NCBI GenBank assembly: GCA_025618425.1
Contig: CM046836.1
Coordinates: 26,597,087-26,661,086, forward strand
Origin: Heliocidaris tuberculata
Lineage: Eukaryota > Echinodermata > Echinoidea > Camarodonta > Echinometridae
Direction of reading: 5' to 3'
Length of the DNA stretch: 64,000 nucleotides
Below, in pieces: positions 35,735 through 48,840 of the stretch. Under the pieces are notes generated by a model. The model did not search any database, was not told the DNA's origin, and saw nothing but the letters and a program-made list of their open reading frames with translations. Numbering within the stretch: position 1 is the stretch's first letter; every line of letters starts with the position of its first letter. The position numbers and the translations under genes were made by a program.

Positions 35735-36176
35735 CTGTCATGTTGCAATCACCATTTTGGCAGAATTAGTAAAAGGCTAACATATGGACAGTTTGTTTCT
35801 TGTTTTTATGACAATATGTCGCCTTTCACGAAATAACTCTGCCACATGGCCGCTATTTTGATTTTAAAAATGTGATTGATGTCGAAGATATCGCGAAGTT
35901 TTCAAGAGACTCACTGTTCCTCAGAACGTGTTTTTAAATATTTTGTGTGTATTGCAAACTTGCATTACAGCATGTGAATGAACAAGAACATTTTGTAGAG
36001 ACTAGAGTATGTACTTCCATGAGGATAAAATTATGATTCTATTTCAATTTTCAAGAAAAAAAATGGACATTCAAGATTTTTTAGGTTTTTTTTTTCTTCA
36101 TTTTCATCACTTTATCAGCATTATGGTAATATTTATTGTCAGGAGAGCTCATGAATCCAAGATATGATGATCAAGC

Positions 36177-36471
36177 GTGACAATGGAACACTCTTCCTCT
36201 TTTTCGATGGCTTTATTTCTCACGTTCGTAGTCGGTTTCCGCGGCTTTGTGATATCGGATAACTTTCGGCGAATCGGAGTTCTACCCTGGCTGAACCCTG
36301 CATCCAGTTTTTATTTCAGGCTTTTTGCGCAAACTTTGGAGGTGAAGAAGCGCTGTAACGAAGTCAACACTGACACCGAAGTATCATCTTTCCTCTCTTC
36401 TTTTATACGTTTGACACGAACAAGGTTCGCCAAAGTTCGTGATCCTTGTCTCTCGGCGATGAATGACAATG
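36177..36471 (+). CDS. Possible first coding exon (weak)
   Basis: The frame starts at ATG 36177 (MTMEHSSSFSMALFLTFVVG). It has a hydrophobic stretch at residues 10-20 that could be a signal peptide, and it stays open for 98 codons to a donor-like G|GTAGGTGAG at 36472. The block is CpG-richer than its surroundings. No domain is recognised, and no upstream promoter or downstream exon was found. The frame then runs directly into a GA array. It could easily be chance. Confidence 0.18.
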
Positions 36472-36475
36472 GTAG

Positions 36476-36526
<51 letters not shown>

Positions 36527-36850
36527 TAGAGAGAGAGAGACAGAGAGTCAGAGAAAGAGGCAAAAACAAAGAGACAGTGAGACCGGGCATGCAGGGAGCA
36601 TCAAGACAGATAGAGGAAGAGAGAGAAAGAGTTAGAGAGATGAGAGAGACAGTGAGACGAAAAGGAGAAGGGATAGTAAGGGGAAGAGAGAGAGAGAGAG
36701 AGGGGAGCATAGATAGAGGGGGAGGGTGAGTGAAAGAGAGAGAAAGAGATCATGAGAGAGGAAAAAAAAGAGGGGAACGGGGAAGAGAAAGGGAGGGAGA
36801 GAGAGAGGGAGAGAGAGAGAGGGAGAGAGAGAGAGAGAAAGAGAGAGAGA
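36476..36850. repeat. Long (GA)n-rich array
   Basis: Nearly pure purine sequence of GAGA with GGGA, AAGA and GACA variants. The arginine/glutamate-rich frames through it are artefacts. Confidence 0.95.
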
Positions 36851-39351
36851 TGGACAGCTGGAGTCCCGAGTTCAGTTGGCTACAATACACGGGTATCAGC
36901 TGCAGCATCCCTCCTCCATTCATGAGGTTGGTTTCCATTGGGACGAACGCCCGTCCAAGGAATCCAGGCGACCCTCTTTTACCTTCTCCAGTTGCGTTCC
37001 TGAAAGCTCATCTTCATGCTACATGAATCCTAATCCAAGGGTCTCTCTACATGGGGGTAAATAACTTCCTGTCACCGTCTTAGAAAGGGCATCTCTATCG
37101 CCTGGATGACTTCAAGAAATCATTGAGGTATTCCTTGAGGAAACCGACATCATCTCTCAAGTACAACCGTCATTTTACCTTTCTTGGAGAAACCAAGGAT
37201 CTTCTGGCTAGAATTGACTTCTTCTTGGCAGTTTTTTAAGTCATTGGAAAACACGTTTCTATTGGAGACCACATAATACTGGAGCGACCCGCTCAGGTTT
37301 CATTTAGTCTGTCATTCTGTGGTGATACAGTGCTTCGGAGAATCTTAACCACACTATCATTGTTGCTGAAATTGATGGGGGTGATAATCACCGTAATCGT
37401 TGTCAGAATCGTTTCATGGATTTGAGGAAACACCGCAAAAATACTTCTTTAAAAGTTCATCTAAAGTTTGTTATCTGCTAAGCACTGTGAACCGTAAGGA
37501 AGATTCATTTTAATTTTACCCATCAAAAAGACGCAGTAGCATGATGTTCAAAGACAGCGACTGAAATAATAAAGAAATTGCTTATTGCAACCAAAGTTTG
37601 AAGTCGAGAACTGATTTTTATTAATTACCCGGATAAACAATGTTTCAACATTGCGTTTGAAGTGAAGGTAAGCTCTCTTCTAATATCCAAGTTCCAGTAT
37701 AAAGAGTACACATTTTAAACCATATAAAATGCAAATTTGTTTTATGCATTTTGCATTCTACACACAGAAAAAATGAGTTTAGAAAATAAAGATATAAAAA
37801 TTAAAACGTAAGTAAAAGAAAATATATATTTTTTAAACCAACGTCTGCTTCTTTATTCTACTTATAACATAGAAATATAAATTTCACAGTCATTCCTTAT
37901 AATATTAAATCATGGTGTCTAAAATAAGTGAAAGGCAAAGTAAAGTACGAAATTATACGCTTATTTCATTAAATTAGGTATTGTTTCGACGTAATGAAAA
38001 AGAGTGTTGGGTGGAATGACAAATATCAGCAAGTTGAAATAGCAATAGAAATAGCAAACTCAAAGGAAGTTGTTGACTATCATATCTATATAGTAAATAT
38101 TCCGTTTCCGTTAGTGTCCCATGTGGATAACATTACGTTAGAGCAACATTTTCCACCCGATATTTAGAATTCCTTTGAAAAGGTGTTATTAAACCTTATG
38201 TTGTACTTCACGGAATTATATATTCTGTTTAAATGTAGATTTAAAAAACAACAACAACATTATTATACGGTCAGTGAGAGTTCATTAAATCTCCTTACCA
38301 TCGTGTGTTCACAAATTGTAAATAGTCTCTATAAATAAACATTATATAAACGGAAGGTTGTATTTCGAACCTAAGTAGGTATATATGAATAATGGGGATA
38401 TCATTTGTAAAGGGGCTCACATTTCTACTTTACCATGTTTAACCGGTGTCGAACTCTCCACATGGAGTGAAGGCGGTATAACTATCTGATGATAACGGTA
38501 ATGATATATGACCCTACTTGTAAAGCACTTAAATACTCGTTTGAGGTATCAACGCCTTGTTAATCTCAAATTAATATCATCTCTGTGGACGGAGCGTAGA
38601 CCCTGGGCAGTGCTCGGACCAGATCAGTTTAGTTCTCCATTTAGACAAGGGAGGTCTCCCTGTTTAGACCGTATGCATTACATTTCCCTGCATGGATACT
38701 CGATTTCGCGACTGTTCGTTGCTAGTTGTGTTAGTGTTCCAATGACGTATCTATTGAGTGAGCTCAGCAAGAACAACTTGTTATACCCGTTGAACAAAAT
38801 GAACCCCCTTTGAAATAAAATACTCCTGATTGATGAACAAATGATTCGCATATGCTTACTTTCAATAAGTCATGCTTTTGGTGAAGGCTTCAAAGATTAA
38901 TACATTCATGAAACATTAATTATAGCTATAGGCTTTTACGTGACTATTTTGTTAGAGCAATCTCCTCTGAATTCCTAACTTTTGAATTGTACCGACAGTA
39001 TTTTAGAGATTTTTTTAAAAAGTTTGATTTTTATTTAGTATTTACCCGTTTTCCCTATAATCAAACAATTCAAAAAAATTATTTATTTTTATTATTCTTT
39101 TTTTTTTTTTTTTTTTTTTTTGAGGGGTGTGTCTGCTCAAGTAAAAAAAAATGACCTCAAATAGAATCAGGCAATATATTACCTGCTTAGACCTCCGGAA
39201 GATCGTATTTAGCCTTGGTAACCCGTACCTTTAATAGATTTCAAGAATTCTTACCTCCTCGAGTGTCCCCATTGGTAGAGAACCACATGACCTCTTCCAT
39301 CATCACCTAGTAGCTCCTGGTACGTAGACTTGACTAGACCATGCATGGGCC
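36851..39351. other. Gene-free stretch
   Basis: Sequence from 36860 to 37250 is slightly more GC-rich but gives no coherent frame. A T-run lies at 39096-39121. No repeat family was recognised. Confidence 0.45.
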
Positions 39352-39559
39352 TAGTAGCGGATTTGAGGGGGTGCATTACCGGCCCCTGCTCCCCCGTTTT
39401 GAAACCCAACAGCCCCAAAATGTGCATACCCCCTTCCAAATTTGCGTCCCAAAGGGCATCTGCAAAATGTGATAAACACTTTTTTTGGGGGGGGGGGCAC
39501 TTTAGATCTAAATTGCGCGCCCCCCCCCCCCCTTTTGCGAAATTCTGAATCCGCCCCTG
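39352..39559. mobile_element. hAT-like G-rich non-autonomous element
   Basis: The left end TAGTAGCGGATTTGAGGGGG and right end CTGAATCCGCCCCTG are inverted and fit the CAGNGGCGGAT pattern of the element at 1205-1591. The interior holds a G-run and a C-run. No clean 8-bp duplication is visible. The words GGGCCTAG occur just outside both ends but are slightly misplaced, so the exact borders are unsure. Confidence 0.6.
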
Positions 39560-39769
39560 CGTGTACGGGCCTAGCACTAGGTGGACGAACTTGGGTGACT
39601 GCCCCAATAAAGGCAACGCAACATTAGCATCTCATCAGGATGCGTAAGGAAATCTGAAGCAACATGACACAAACATTTCAAGACTAAATGCTTGAGTGGT
39701 TCTGTCAGTGGTGGCTTCATAGTTCCCTTGAGAATACTGAAGGAGAATTATTTGACGTTTCAACATGCA

Positions 39770-39785
39770 CCCCCCCCCCCCCCCC
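39770..39785. repeat. Poly-C run
   Basis: About 15 C. The sequence from 39560 to 40330 shows no gene. Confidence 0.7.
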
Positions 39786-40329
39786 GGTCTAGTCTACACG
39801 ATTGCAGGTATAATATTAGTGTGAATCCCTGAACATTTTTTCACTGAAGAAAAAAAAAAGCTTTGTAATTCATCAAGATGTCGGAAGTAGCAGTTGTTTG
39901 AAAATGTTTGTAATTTTGTGGAAGATTGAAAGGCCTGTAATATGATTTCCTTCTTTTCTAAATAAAATATTTTCGTTGATTTTAATGTAGCTTTTTTTTG
40001 GTGTGACGTATACCAATTATTTTATTTTGCAGCTACACACATGTTCTCTCCTCCCTCTACTTTCAGTCCCTTTAAACATGTAGTTATTTCTCATCCATGT
40101 TTTGTTCTTAATTAACATCAATGTAGCATCTTTGTAATATTTCGGTGATATCATATGAACATTCTGAGAGAAAACTGCCTGCTCTTGGTTTGCTAATATC
40201 CACTTGCAGGCCTTTAGTAGGTAGCCTAGTTCTTGATCGTAATAGCGGCCGACATGGTTGTGGCAATTCTAATATACCCTGCTTCGGAATGCACAAGATG
40301 CAGTCTGGAATAGAAGAGGGTGTTGATTG

Positions 40330-41950
40330 ATGGGGCGGGATGCAGTCTCTTGCTTTAGAGAGAACCATCATCACATTGGGGCATCTCTCATTTTTAAAGG
40401 TGAAAAATCGGGATGCTGCCCCCGCCCTAGAGAGGACATTCATCACATCATGACATCTCACCTTTGATGTTTTATTTTACATGACTGCTTAGAAAGCATA
40501 TACGCTTGTATGTAATCAATCAGGTGACCGACGGCTTTAAGTCCTCTCCGAGGGAATGGAGAAATGAATATCAATGTCTTACCAAAGGGCCCTAGCGCAT
40601 TCACTTGGTTTCGATCCCAGGTACTCCCAGTTACAAGACCACTGCGCTGCCATTGAGCCATGGCGCCTCCTGTAAAGAGAATGTTAAGTTCGCAATGAAG
40701 TCCTAGTCAGAATCATGTCACTGGATCATGCTCTAGATAGAACTACCATCATATTGTGGCATCTTATTTTCAGAGATGATGTTTGGTTCTAGCCACTTCG
40801 AGATGCAATCCCACGCTCAACAAAGAGCCATCATCACATTAAGCCGCATTTCATATGTATAGGTGATGTTGAGTCCAGGATGCAGTCTCGTGCTGTACAG
40901 AGTTTCATCATCACACTGTGCATGGCACCTCCTCTTTAAACATGAAAATGTTGACTTCAGCATGTTCAGGAAGCAGTTCCCTCGCTCCAGAGAAGACTAT
41001 CATCACATGGTGGTATCTCAGTTTTAAAGATGAAAATGTTGACTTATTGTGCGAAGCTATAATTCACAATATGGCATCTCGTGTTTAGAATTAATGTTGA
41101 GTTCTGAATGTTGAGTTCGGGATGCAGTTTCCTACTCTAGAGAGAACCATCATCACATTTGTGGCATCTCATTTTTAAAGAGAATGTTGATTTGGGGATG
41201 CAGTCCATCGCTCCTAAAGGGAAGGTTGAGTTCGGGATGCTTTCCCTTGTACAAGACAGCATCATCATGGTAACATAGCACCTCCTCTTTAAATGTGAAA
41301 ATGTTCACTTCTGGATTCAGTTCCCTGCTTTAGGGAGAACTACCACCATATTATGGCATCCTATTTTTACAGGTGATATATTGAATTCTAGATGCAGCTC
41401 GATGATCTAGAGAGGATTAACAGATCATCACATGATGGCATTTCGTTTTTAAAGGTGATGTTGAGTTTGGTATGCAGTCCCTTGCTCCAGAGCAAACCAT
41501 CAACACATTACGGCACCTCATCTTTAAAGAGAATAGTCAGTTTTAGATGCAGTCCCTTGCTGTAGTCTGTAAAAAGAATCATCATCACATTGTCTGATCA
41601 GGGAAATGTAACTAAGAGTGTGGTATCTCATACTGAAAGTGAAGGTTGAGTTCTGGATGCAATCCCTCCCTCTAGTCAGAACCATCATCACATCATAGCA
41701 TCTCATCTGAAAGAGAAGGGTGAGTTCTTGGTGCAGTCCCTTGCTCTAATTGAGAAAACCATCATCACATTATACATGTTGTAGCACCTTATTTATATTT
41801 AAGGTAAAGGTTGAGTTCCGTAGTCCCGATAACCATGATCACATTATGGTGTCACATCTTTAAAGTTGATGTTGAGTTCGGTATTCCCTTCCGTGCTTTA
41901 GAGAGAGTCATCATCACATTGTCTCATCTCAATGTGATGTTGAGTTCTAT
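40330..41950. repeat. Decayed tandem repeat (satellite-like), about 18 units of 60-110 bp
   Basis: The unit reads approximately TTGAGTTCGGGATGCAGTCC, then CTTGCTCTAGAGAGAACCAT, then CATCACATTATGGCATCTCA, then TTTTTAAAGGTGATG. It recurs head to tail about eighteen times with substitutions, insertions and truncations. The clearest landmarks are GATGCAGTCCCTTGCT, CCATCATCACATT and GGCATCTCATTTTTAAAG. Units differ enough to show that the array is old and no longer homogenised. It is interrupted by a SINE at 40475-40670. Read on the minus strand, units give similar peptides (VMMVLS-ARDCI), but stops and frame changes rule out a working protein. Confidence 0.85.
40475..40670 (-). mobile_element. 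tRNA-derived SINE
   Basis: On the minus strand the head reads GGAGGCGCCATGGCTCAATG, with A box TGGCTCAATGG (40650-40660) and B box GATCGAAAC (40608-40616). Both match polymerase III promoter consensus at normal spacing. A non-tRNA body follows, ending about 40475. It splits the satellite array, so it is younger than the array. Sea urchins carry abundant tRNA-derived SINEs, and which family this belongs to was not determined. Confidence 0.65.
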
Positions 41951-41960
41951 TTGGCTACAT

Positions 41961-42035
41961 GAGATCGACAATGTCAGTCTCGCGGTTTTTCGGTCTCGTG
42001 GGCGATTGGCCTCATGGGCTGTCGGTCTATACTAA
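41961..42035. repeat. GGTCTCGTGGGC / GTCGGTCT repeat cluster, locus 1
   Basis: GTCAGTCTCGCGG, TCGGTCTCGTGGGCGATTGG and CATGGGCTGTCGGTCT lie next to one another, all variants of one word of about 18 bp. The reverse complements of the same word recur at 61561-61795. Confidence 0.55.
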
Positions 42036-42545
42036 ATGTCCCGGCTGCATTTGCAAATATTTATTTGTTTGCATGTAGATCGCATCGCGTGAAACTTTGA
42101 AGGCCGCATCGACCACTTGTGAGATACATTTATATGTAAAATTTTATAGCTATACTTTTTTTTTTAAATTTAAATAAAGACCTGTACTTAGAAGTGCGTA
42201 AAGCACATCAATACGATACCTTAGTAGGTACTACTGTGAGGGTTCATGCTCAAATTTTATTTCCAGTCGTTTTAAACTGGCTAGCATCTTTCACCCGTCA
42301 ATTCTAATCGCTAACAGAGAGCGAACAACGATGAAGAGGGGTCGTTGACGGGTCATTAGACATGGTAGTTGGTACGGTCATTACCACCTTTTAATTTAGC
42401 AGACAATTCCTCATCAGGGGGTCACCCGCTGTCGCATACCATCTTCTTACAAGCCTATGCTATAACCATATCATCTTCATCTGGTTACTGTGTAGGCATG
42501 CGTTCAATCGCCTCATTCGGGAAATATGTTAAGGACAGTGCCGAC

Positions 42546-42815
42546 TAATGGTGTAGCTACGGAGGGCATCGGCTCCCATCGGGAGGCGAACACAAAAAAA
42601 GAGGGGAAAAGAGGGAGAAAAGGAAGAGAAAGGGAAATGTAACGTGAACTGAAAATAGTATGAAATGGTCCCCTTCCAAATCCTCCCCCTAATCTTTCTT
42701 CTTCTTTTTTTTTTTGGGGGGGGTGCATTTCATCCACCTACATGTAGTAGTAAGACCGGCTTCCCCCAGTGAAGCCAGTAGCCCCCTTAATGTCAAGACC
42801 CAAACTACGCCACTG
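42546..42815. mobile_element. hAT-like G-rich non-autonomous element
   Basis: The left end TAATGGTGTAGCTACGG and the right end CAAACTACGCCACTG fit CAGTGGYGTAG inverted ends. The interior has a purine-rich part and a T-run followed by a G-run. Flanking 8-mers GTGCCGAC and AAGTCGAT match only partly, which fits an old insertion. Confidence 0.5.
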
Positions 42816-42929
42816 AAGTCGATCATTACAAGAAGGTTCTAAACAAGATGTTCTTATAAGGCAACTCAAAGAAATATATTTCAAATTCCCCATTGGGTTC
42901 AAGATAGTATACTTTCAATTATCTCAAAA

Positions 42930-42935
42930 TGGACC

Positions 42936-42966
<31 letters not shown>

Positions 42967-42995
42967 ATAAATAAATAAATAAATAAATAAAAAAT
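42930..42995. repeat. Poly-C, poly-A and (AAAT)n microsatellite
   Basis: About 9 C, about 17 A, then seven AAAT units. It is a composite simple repeat. Confidence 0.9.
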
Positions 42996-42999
42996 AAAA

Positions 43000-45900
43000 A
43001 TCCGCTATACAAACTTTTGAGGAAATAAATAGCCAATTACTGGAATGAAAAGTTACTGAGTCGATCTGAAAGGCATTGATTACCTTCTTTTCCAATTTTG
43101 ATGTTTCATGGATATTGTTAGGTCAGGACTAAAATATTTTTAGTCGAAATATTCATGACATAGTGGAATTATCATTCCTACCACAACGATTACCATACAA
43201 CATCTTAATCGGGTTACTTTTGTTGTATACATATGCATTCAATCATTCTTATTCGGGAAATGCCGGTCATTTGCCGACATTACAAGAGAGTAACCTAGCT
43301 ACTCCAAGGGATAGCTCAAGTACATTGAACTTAAACTAAATATTCCTAAACTAAGCAGAGCTGGAGAAAATTCATATATATCTAAAACCAATAATTATCA
43401 TAACACATTATTTTGACATCTCATGAAACATGAAACGTGTAAAATTATAGAGCAATTCGAAGTTTCGAACCATTTTTAATAATTTTCTACGAGCTTCATC
43501 CATACTTCTTTTCTCCTTTCTATTTGAGTTAACATTTCGAATCCATTATTTATAAGTATTATTTACTTAATGCTCCAAGTCTTTAATTGATTAAACGATT
43601 TTCATTGCAGGAAGTCCTTAAGCTTTTAACACTAAATTATTCATAAAACAAGATTTTTAAAGTATTAATTGCCGCTTTTCTGACTGATACCATACACTGA
43701 CTTCACATTTACATTAATATACAGTGGGTACACAACCATAAAAAGCTTACGCTCCAGCAGGTTAGAGGGTTATTAGGTACAATTTATATCCCTTACCAAT
43801 TTGATACAATTCTATCGGTTTATTTCCGTTGATTGAAAAAATACATTCTGTTTGTCAAATGACAAAGACACACTCTCGGGCATATCTAAATATAGCATTA
43901 GCGTTGATGTTAAAAAAAAATTGATGACGAACCCATTACATGTCATTTAGAGTTCAGTACCACAGACATGATAATTAGCAAAGATATACCTCTCAATACC
44001 GGTCGTGGATTTGTCGGCAATGTTTTCGCCTGCGGTGTTACGTATGATAATTGATGAAGGCCATCTTGTCGTATGATATCTGTTGCATGATGTGCATATC
44101 GATGACATCATACTAGTATTAAAAGCAAAATTAATTGATAAGCTTTCATATCGAGAGACAAAGTGATGGCTTCCGGAATGCTCAGAAATTGAAATTGATT
44201 GATCTGAAACGCACATGGGAAGGACGTTAGTGTGTCATAAAGTTAAATGTCAATTAGCCCTTTTCACTTCCTCCTATTAATAAAAATGTAAAATTTAGTT
44301 GGATAAATTTCTCAATGGAAGTTGGTTAATTTGAATTTTTCCCCATGTACACGAAATTGTCTGATGATTATTTTTCTGCTGACATGGCTACTGATTCGCT
44401 ATTTGTCTCAATTCTCCATTCCATGGTTTTTGAATTGATATTGTGAGTAGTATAGTGGTTAACAGATGTATCGTCACCGCATTTTCGCATGCTACCACTA
44501 ATACCATTAATTTCCTAAACAGATTATAGCTTTTGATTCCTAAACAACATTATGGTCTAATTCAGTTCATTGACCGCTTGTAAAAAAAATAAAAATAAAT
44601 GAAGTCTTTTTAGAGAAAATAGTCACACCAAATTGTGATGAGGGCATGTTCTTTTTTTATATCTCATAATTCATATGCTATATGTTACCTATAGTCGCAT
44701 TCATCTAGTTCTAGATAAATCTCCTTATCTAGTTCTAATCTTCATCGTCTTTATAGGCATGATAGGTAACTGTTCAACGCCTTTTAAATTTGTCTATCCT
44801 ATAAATGTCCATTCATTTTATTCCAGTTAGATTGAATGAATTTTCTAATGAGATTTAAATCAACAGGTTTATTCTGCAAAAGACAAGCTCAGAATGAGGT
44901 TATACGAAATATAAATTTCTTTAGATTTACCAGATAACCCGGTCATGTGATACCAGTGATGTATAGCCTAATTGTTCCAATATAATAGAGGAATCTATAT
45001 TTTCATAAGTCTGTTAGGTCATGCACCTCCCCTCCGTTTGGTACCCACGGATGGGGAATGATCCTCAGATGGTTGGGAGGCATTTTTTCAGGGTCTAGTA
45101 GGTCCATGGTTATAGGCTGAGCATTCATGGAGTTTTGAGCATCGTTATCCCCTATTTCTGATTGTTGCTGACTCGAACGGGAAGCCTAGACTGAGAGATT
45201 TGGTAGAATCTGGGAATAGATACCCCGATTCCGGAAATCTTTTTGAGATAATAATGCATGGTAGAGGGATTGAACTTCTTGATATTTTTTTTTTTTTTTT
45301 TTTTTTTTGTGAGTCAGGTTTTGCATTCAATATGACCTGCTTAACGTGTACTATGAAGTTTGTTTTTTTTCTCTTTATACTTATTAAGCTCATTTTTCGT
45401 CGTTGTCGGTATTTTGGTCTTATGGGGATTTTATAAACTAGTTCAGAGGTAAAGTTTAATATTATGGCTTGGATTTGTACAAGTTGTATGTCTGGCTCAT
45501 AAAATTACCTGTGCTGCAGGCAAATTAATCCCATTTTGTAGCTCTTTAAGGTGCAAGGCAAACTAAATGGCAGATCTATGAAAGTTGAACAACATCCAAT
45601 TGAGATGAGAGCCTTTCTATGTATAGTTTGTAGTAAGCGGCCCCACCCCCAAGAAAAAGATACGTCTTCATGTTTATTTTATTTTAGTCCAGCATGATGT
45701 AGCAGGATATAGCATAGTTTTCTATTAAAGTTGAATTATAAGCAAATGAGAGGTAAAATGTTTTCTGGATTCCTCGTCGTGACTTATACAATACAATAGG
45801 TTTTCCTTTTCCTTAATCCTAATAATTAAAAGTTAAGACATCAAGGACACGATTTCCCAATTACTCCACTGAAGCTGAACGTGAAAACGTAGGCTACTCG

Positions 45901-46985
45901 TTATCAATATGACTTCTTGATACATGTATTACTATACAGTACCTTAGTGACGGATACGCACAGAAATCATTTATTTATAGGTTTGACCATATCTAGCTTC
46001 AATAAAACGTGTCTTCAGATATGATTAATGGAAGCATATTTCATGTCCCCACTGAAAATGAGAAACATATGGAGCCCAAAGACGAATCCTTAACATAAAT
46101 GGAACTAGAGCATGAAAGAAAAAAAAAAGTAAATCAAGGTGAAAACAAAATGAACGGGGGGGGGGGGGGGGGTGACATTGACAGGGTAAAGATAGGAAAG
46201 GAATCAGAAGCGTATAGACATAGTACGGTCAATGGGCATCTATTTTAAACATTTTCCTTTGGGTTTGATGACCTTTTTTTTCTCTTAGAAGTCCATGAAA
46301 GATTTCAGAATAAATCCCTCAAATGCAAGCAAATATCCGGAAGGTATACAACCATAACCTTCTCTAGAAGATAAATGACGAATTGCTGACTCGAAGCTTT
46401 TATGCATTCATACCCATGGTATATACAGAAAAAAAAAGTTGCAAAGAAAAGACGCAGTGCAGGGTTGTTTCTACATTTCAATGGAGTATAAAATGTACTT
46501 TTGATCCTGTCTTATCCATCTTGCCTAGTAGAGAAAGTTTTTTTTTTCGATACTGGAACTACTTTTTGGCTTCCAAAATTATTGAGGCGAAATAGAAATA
46601 TGTAAATGGTTTCTTAATGCCAACCTTTTGCATCCGTTCTTTAACTCCTCCTTATTCGAATTTACTCTATCCCTTCCTGTTTATCATGTCTATATTGATT
46701 TTCTTTCTTTTTTGTAAACTTCTCCTCCTACTTATTTTATCCCTTATATGGCACAGCTGATCATGATAACTGACCACTCGAGAGCAATGGGACTTCTCAA
46801 AAGCCCTCTTCGGAAGAATCGGGACCGCGTTCATATACGTTAGAACTATTCGTGATTCCAACATGTCCAACATGTGAACATTGTCAGTGATTCTAGCTTG
46901 CTGTTCCTTTGGTGTTCCCCAGCTCGCAGAGACACCAGACAGCGTACAAGGTTCGACTTTTATTCAAAATACAATAGAAGTATCC
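43000..46985. other. Gene-free stretch
   Basis: A T-run lies at 45289-45309 and a G-run at 46157-46172. A block at 43990-44203 on the minus strand is open between splice-like signals but is not convincing. No repeat family was recognised. Confidence 0.45.
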
Positions 46986-46994
46986 CTTGGGGAG

Positions 46995-47115
46995 CAAAAT
47001 CGAACCTTCAAGGGTTCAGTCCTTACATCCTGCACCCCCAAAGTTGCACATTTTCACCTCTCGGTGTTCAATGAGTACAAATTTGCACCTTTTGAGGTTC
47101 ACATGTGCACCCTCT
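46995..47115. repeat. TGCACC-rich repeat, copy 1
   Basis: Words TTCAGTCCTTACATCCTGCA, TTTGCACCTTTTGAGGTT and GTGCACC occur in the same order as at 63405-63485. The two loci appear to be diverged copies of one dispersed repeat of about 100 bp. Confidence 0.5.
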
Positions 47116-48240
47116 GTTACGGGTGCTATTGTAAATTTGAGGCGGAAATGTGAAACGTTATTTTTAAGTATTGTAAGGACAGCAATTGTTTATTACATTC
47201 CGTTGCCTATACGATATTCCGTTGCCTATACGGTATCTCAGAGTGTTAAAAAACGCAATGTCCGATCTTACATTGACATCGAATTCTGTCTCGAGAGTCA
47301 GCAGTATCAGAATCATGGCAATTTTCAACGGGTGAACAGTTTTATAAGATGTCTTTTGAGGCGATTGTAAATGAGGAAGTTTTCTTAAAACATGAATGAA
47401 CATAATCTCCTCATTTTGGCAGGTGCCCTTTCGTAGCCTTGGCGAATTTTATCTGGTGATAAAAGAATAAAGACGCTCAGAGGGACATTTTCTGCATCGT
47501 AAAACGCAATCCCTGTAGAATTGTAATGATTTAAATGTGGGTAAACAAGGATTTCTTCCTATTCACGCTATTGTCAGAGGCAATCCAACTTAACGCAATT
47601 ATCATTTCACAAAGGGTAACTATCCATGAGAACTATTACGTCTGAAATGCATTCGTCCTCGTGCGTTTGAGGATGAATAACCAACCTTATGCACTCTTTT
47701 CACGCCCAATTATTGTGCTTAGCACAAAAGAAAAGGAAGAGAAGAGTGGATACTCATCATGCTCATCTTTGCCCACCCATTTCCTCAATCCAAAACATTC
47801 TGAAGGGGCACGGGCATTGTCCTCAGGAGACGATAGTGAAGTTTTGTCGCCCGATTTACCCTGTTGAATTAAGTATATTCTCCTACCCCCCCCCCCCCTT
47901 TATGAAGAAGATGCTGTGCTACTAAACATGATAACAAAGATGTTGTGATGCGCTGTTATGGGGGGGGGGGGGTAGCAGACATTTCTCCATGTTTTTAAAT
48001 AAATTAGAAGGTAGGGATTATGTTCTATTGCTGAAATCGTGCTGAAAATTGACATTTTTTGCTTCTTTTGCTTATTGTCAACGTATAGAACAAAGTTGGA
48101 CGACCTGGTATTTTCCAGTGTACACCGCTCCACAATTATAGGTATTGCTCCATCCAGGATTTGTGGTGACTATTGATATAATGTGAAAACGCTTTTCTCT
48201 TCAACATAGACTACATGACTGGATTATTTTGCTTAAAGTC
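47116..48240. other. Gene-free stretch
   Basis: It contains a 21-bp direct duplication CCGTTGCCTATACG at 47200-47235, a C-run near 47887 and a G-run near 47960. Nothing coding is supported. Confidence 0.45.
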
Positions 48241-48625
48241 TTAAAGGGATTCTGTAACTTTGTGGAGGCTTGATTTATTAAATTGTTGAATTTTGATATC
48301 TGTCTTGTACAATATTGTTCAGAAGGATAAATAAATAGTCAGGCATAGAAAGGTTTTCAAATATATAATGCTGTTATAATTGTATACTCCCCTTTACGAA
48401 AGCGTATGGCCATACGCTTTAGACTAACACTGAGTCTATGGGGGGAAATGAGTCTGGCATTTCCGTTCACTTGCATATGTTTACTTTTGTGAAGCACATG
48501 ATGATCTTGAAGTGCTATTCTTTTCCTGGGCTTCATTTTTACACCACATTACATACATTGATAACATGTAAGGCCAGGCAGCTCAGATTTTATCAAGCCT
48601 CTACAAAGTTACCAAATCACTTTAA
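48241..48625 (+). mobile_element. 385-bp TTAA-type MITE, copy 1
   Basis: Ends TTAAAGGGATTCTGTAACTT and its near complement AAGTTACCAAATCACTTTAA give inverted repeats of about 35 bp that start and stop in TTAA. TTAA target use is typical of piggyBac and Kolobok transposons. The centre holds a perfect 22-bp palindrome (48399-48420, half-site AAAGCGTATGG). A second copy lies in opposite orientation at 61896-62278, aligned over its full length with scattered substitutions. No coding capacity. Confidence 0.92.
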
Positions 48626-48662
48626 AAGCAAGTAGAAGGTTGAATGACACAAATTGAAGGAG

Positions 48663-48715
<53 letters not shown>

Positions 48716-48840
48716 TGGTAGAGGTACACACATGCCCACACAAAGTAAAGATAGACAGGGATTAACACAGAGAGACAGACAGACAGATAGACAGCACCAG
48801 ACAGAAAGACAGAGCGACAGAGGCAGAGATTATTGTTAGT
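48663..48840. repeat. (GA)n then degenerate GACA-type simple repeat
   Basis: About 22 GA units are followed by AGACAGACAGACAGATAGACAG-like sequence to about 48830. Confidence 0.93.

Noticed and set aside
40108..41706. Similar minus-strand peptides (VMMVLS, RDCI) in successive satellite units, suggesting a repeat protein
   Set aside because: Units differ in length by non-multiples of three, and stops occur between them. The peptide similarity follows from the DNA repeat.
43990..44203. A 214-bp minus-strand block open between GTTTCAG acceptor and GTATAT donor
   Set aside because: The base composition is like the surroundings, the donor is poor, and its phases do not fit the other candidate exons.
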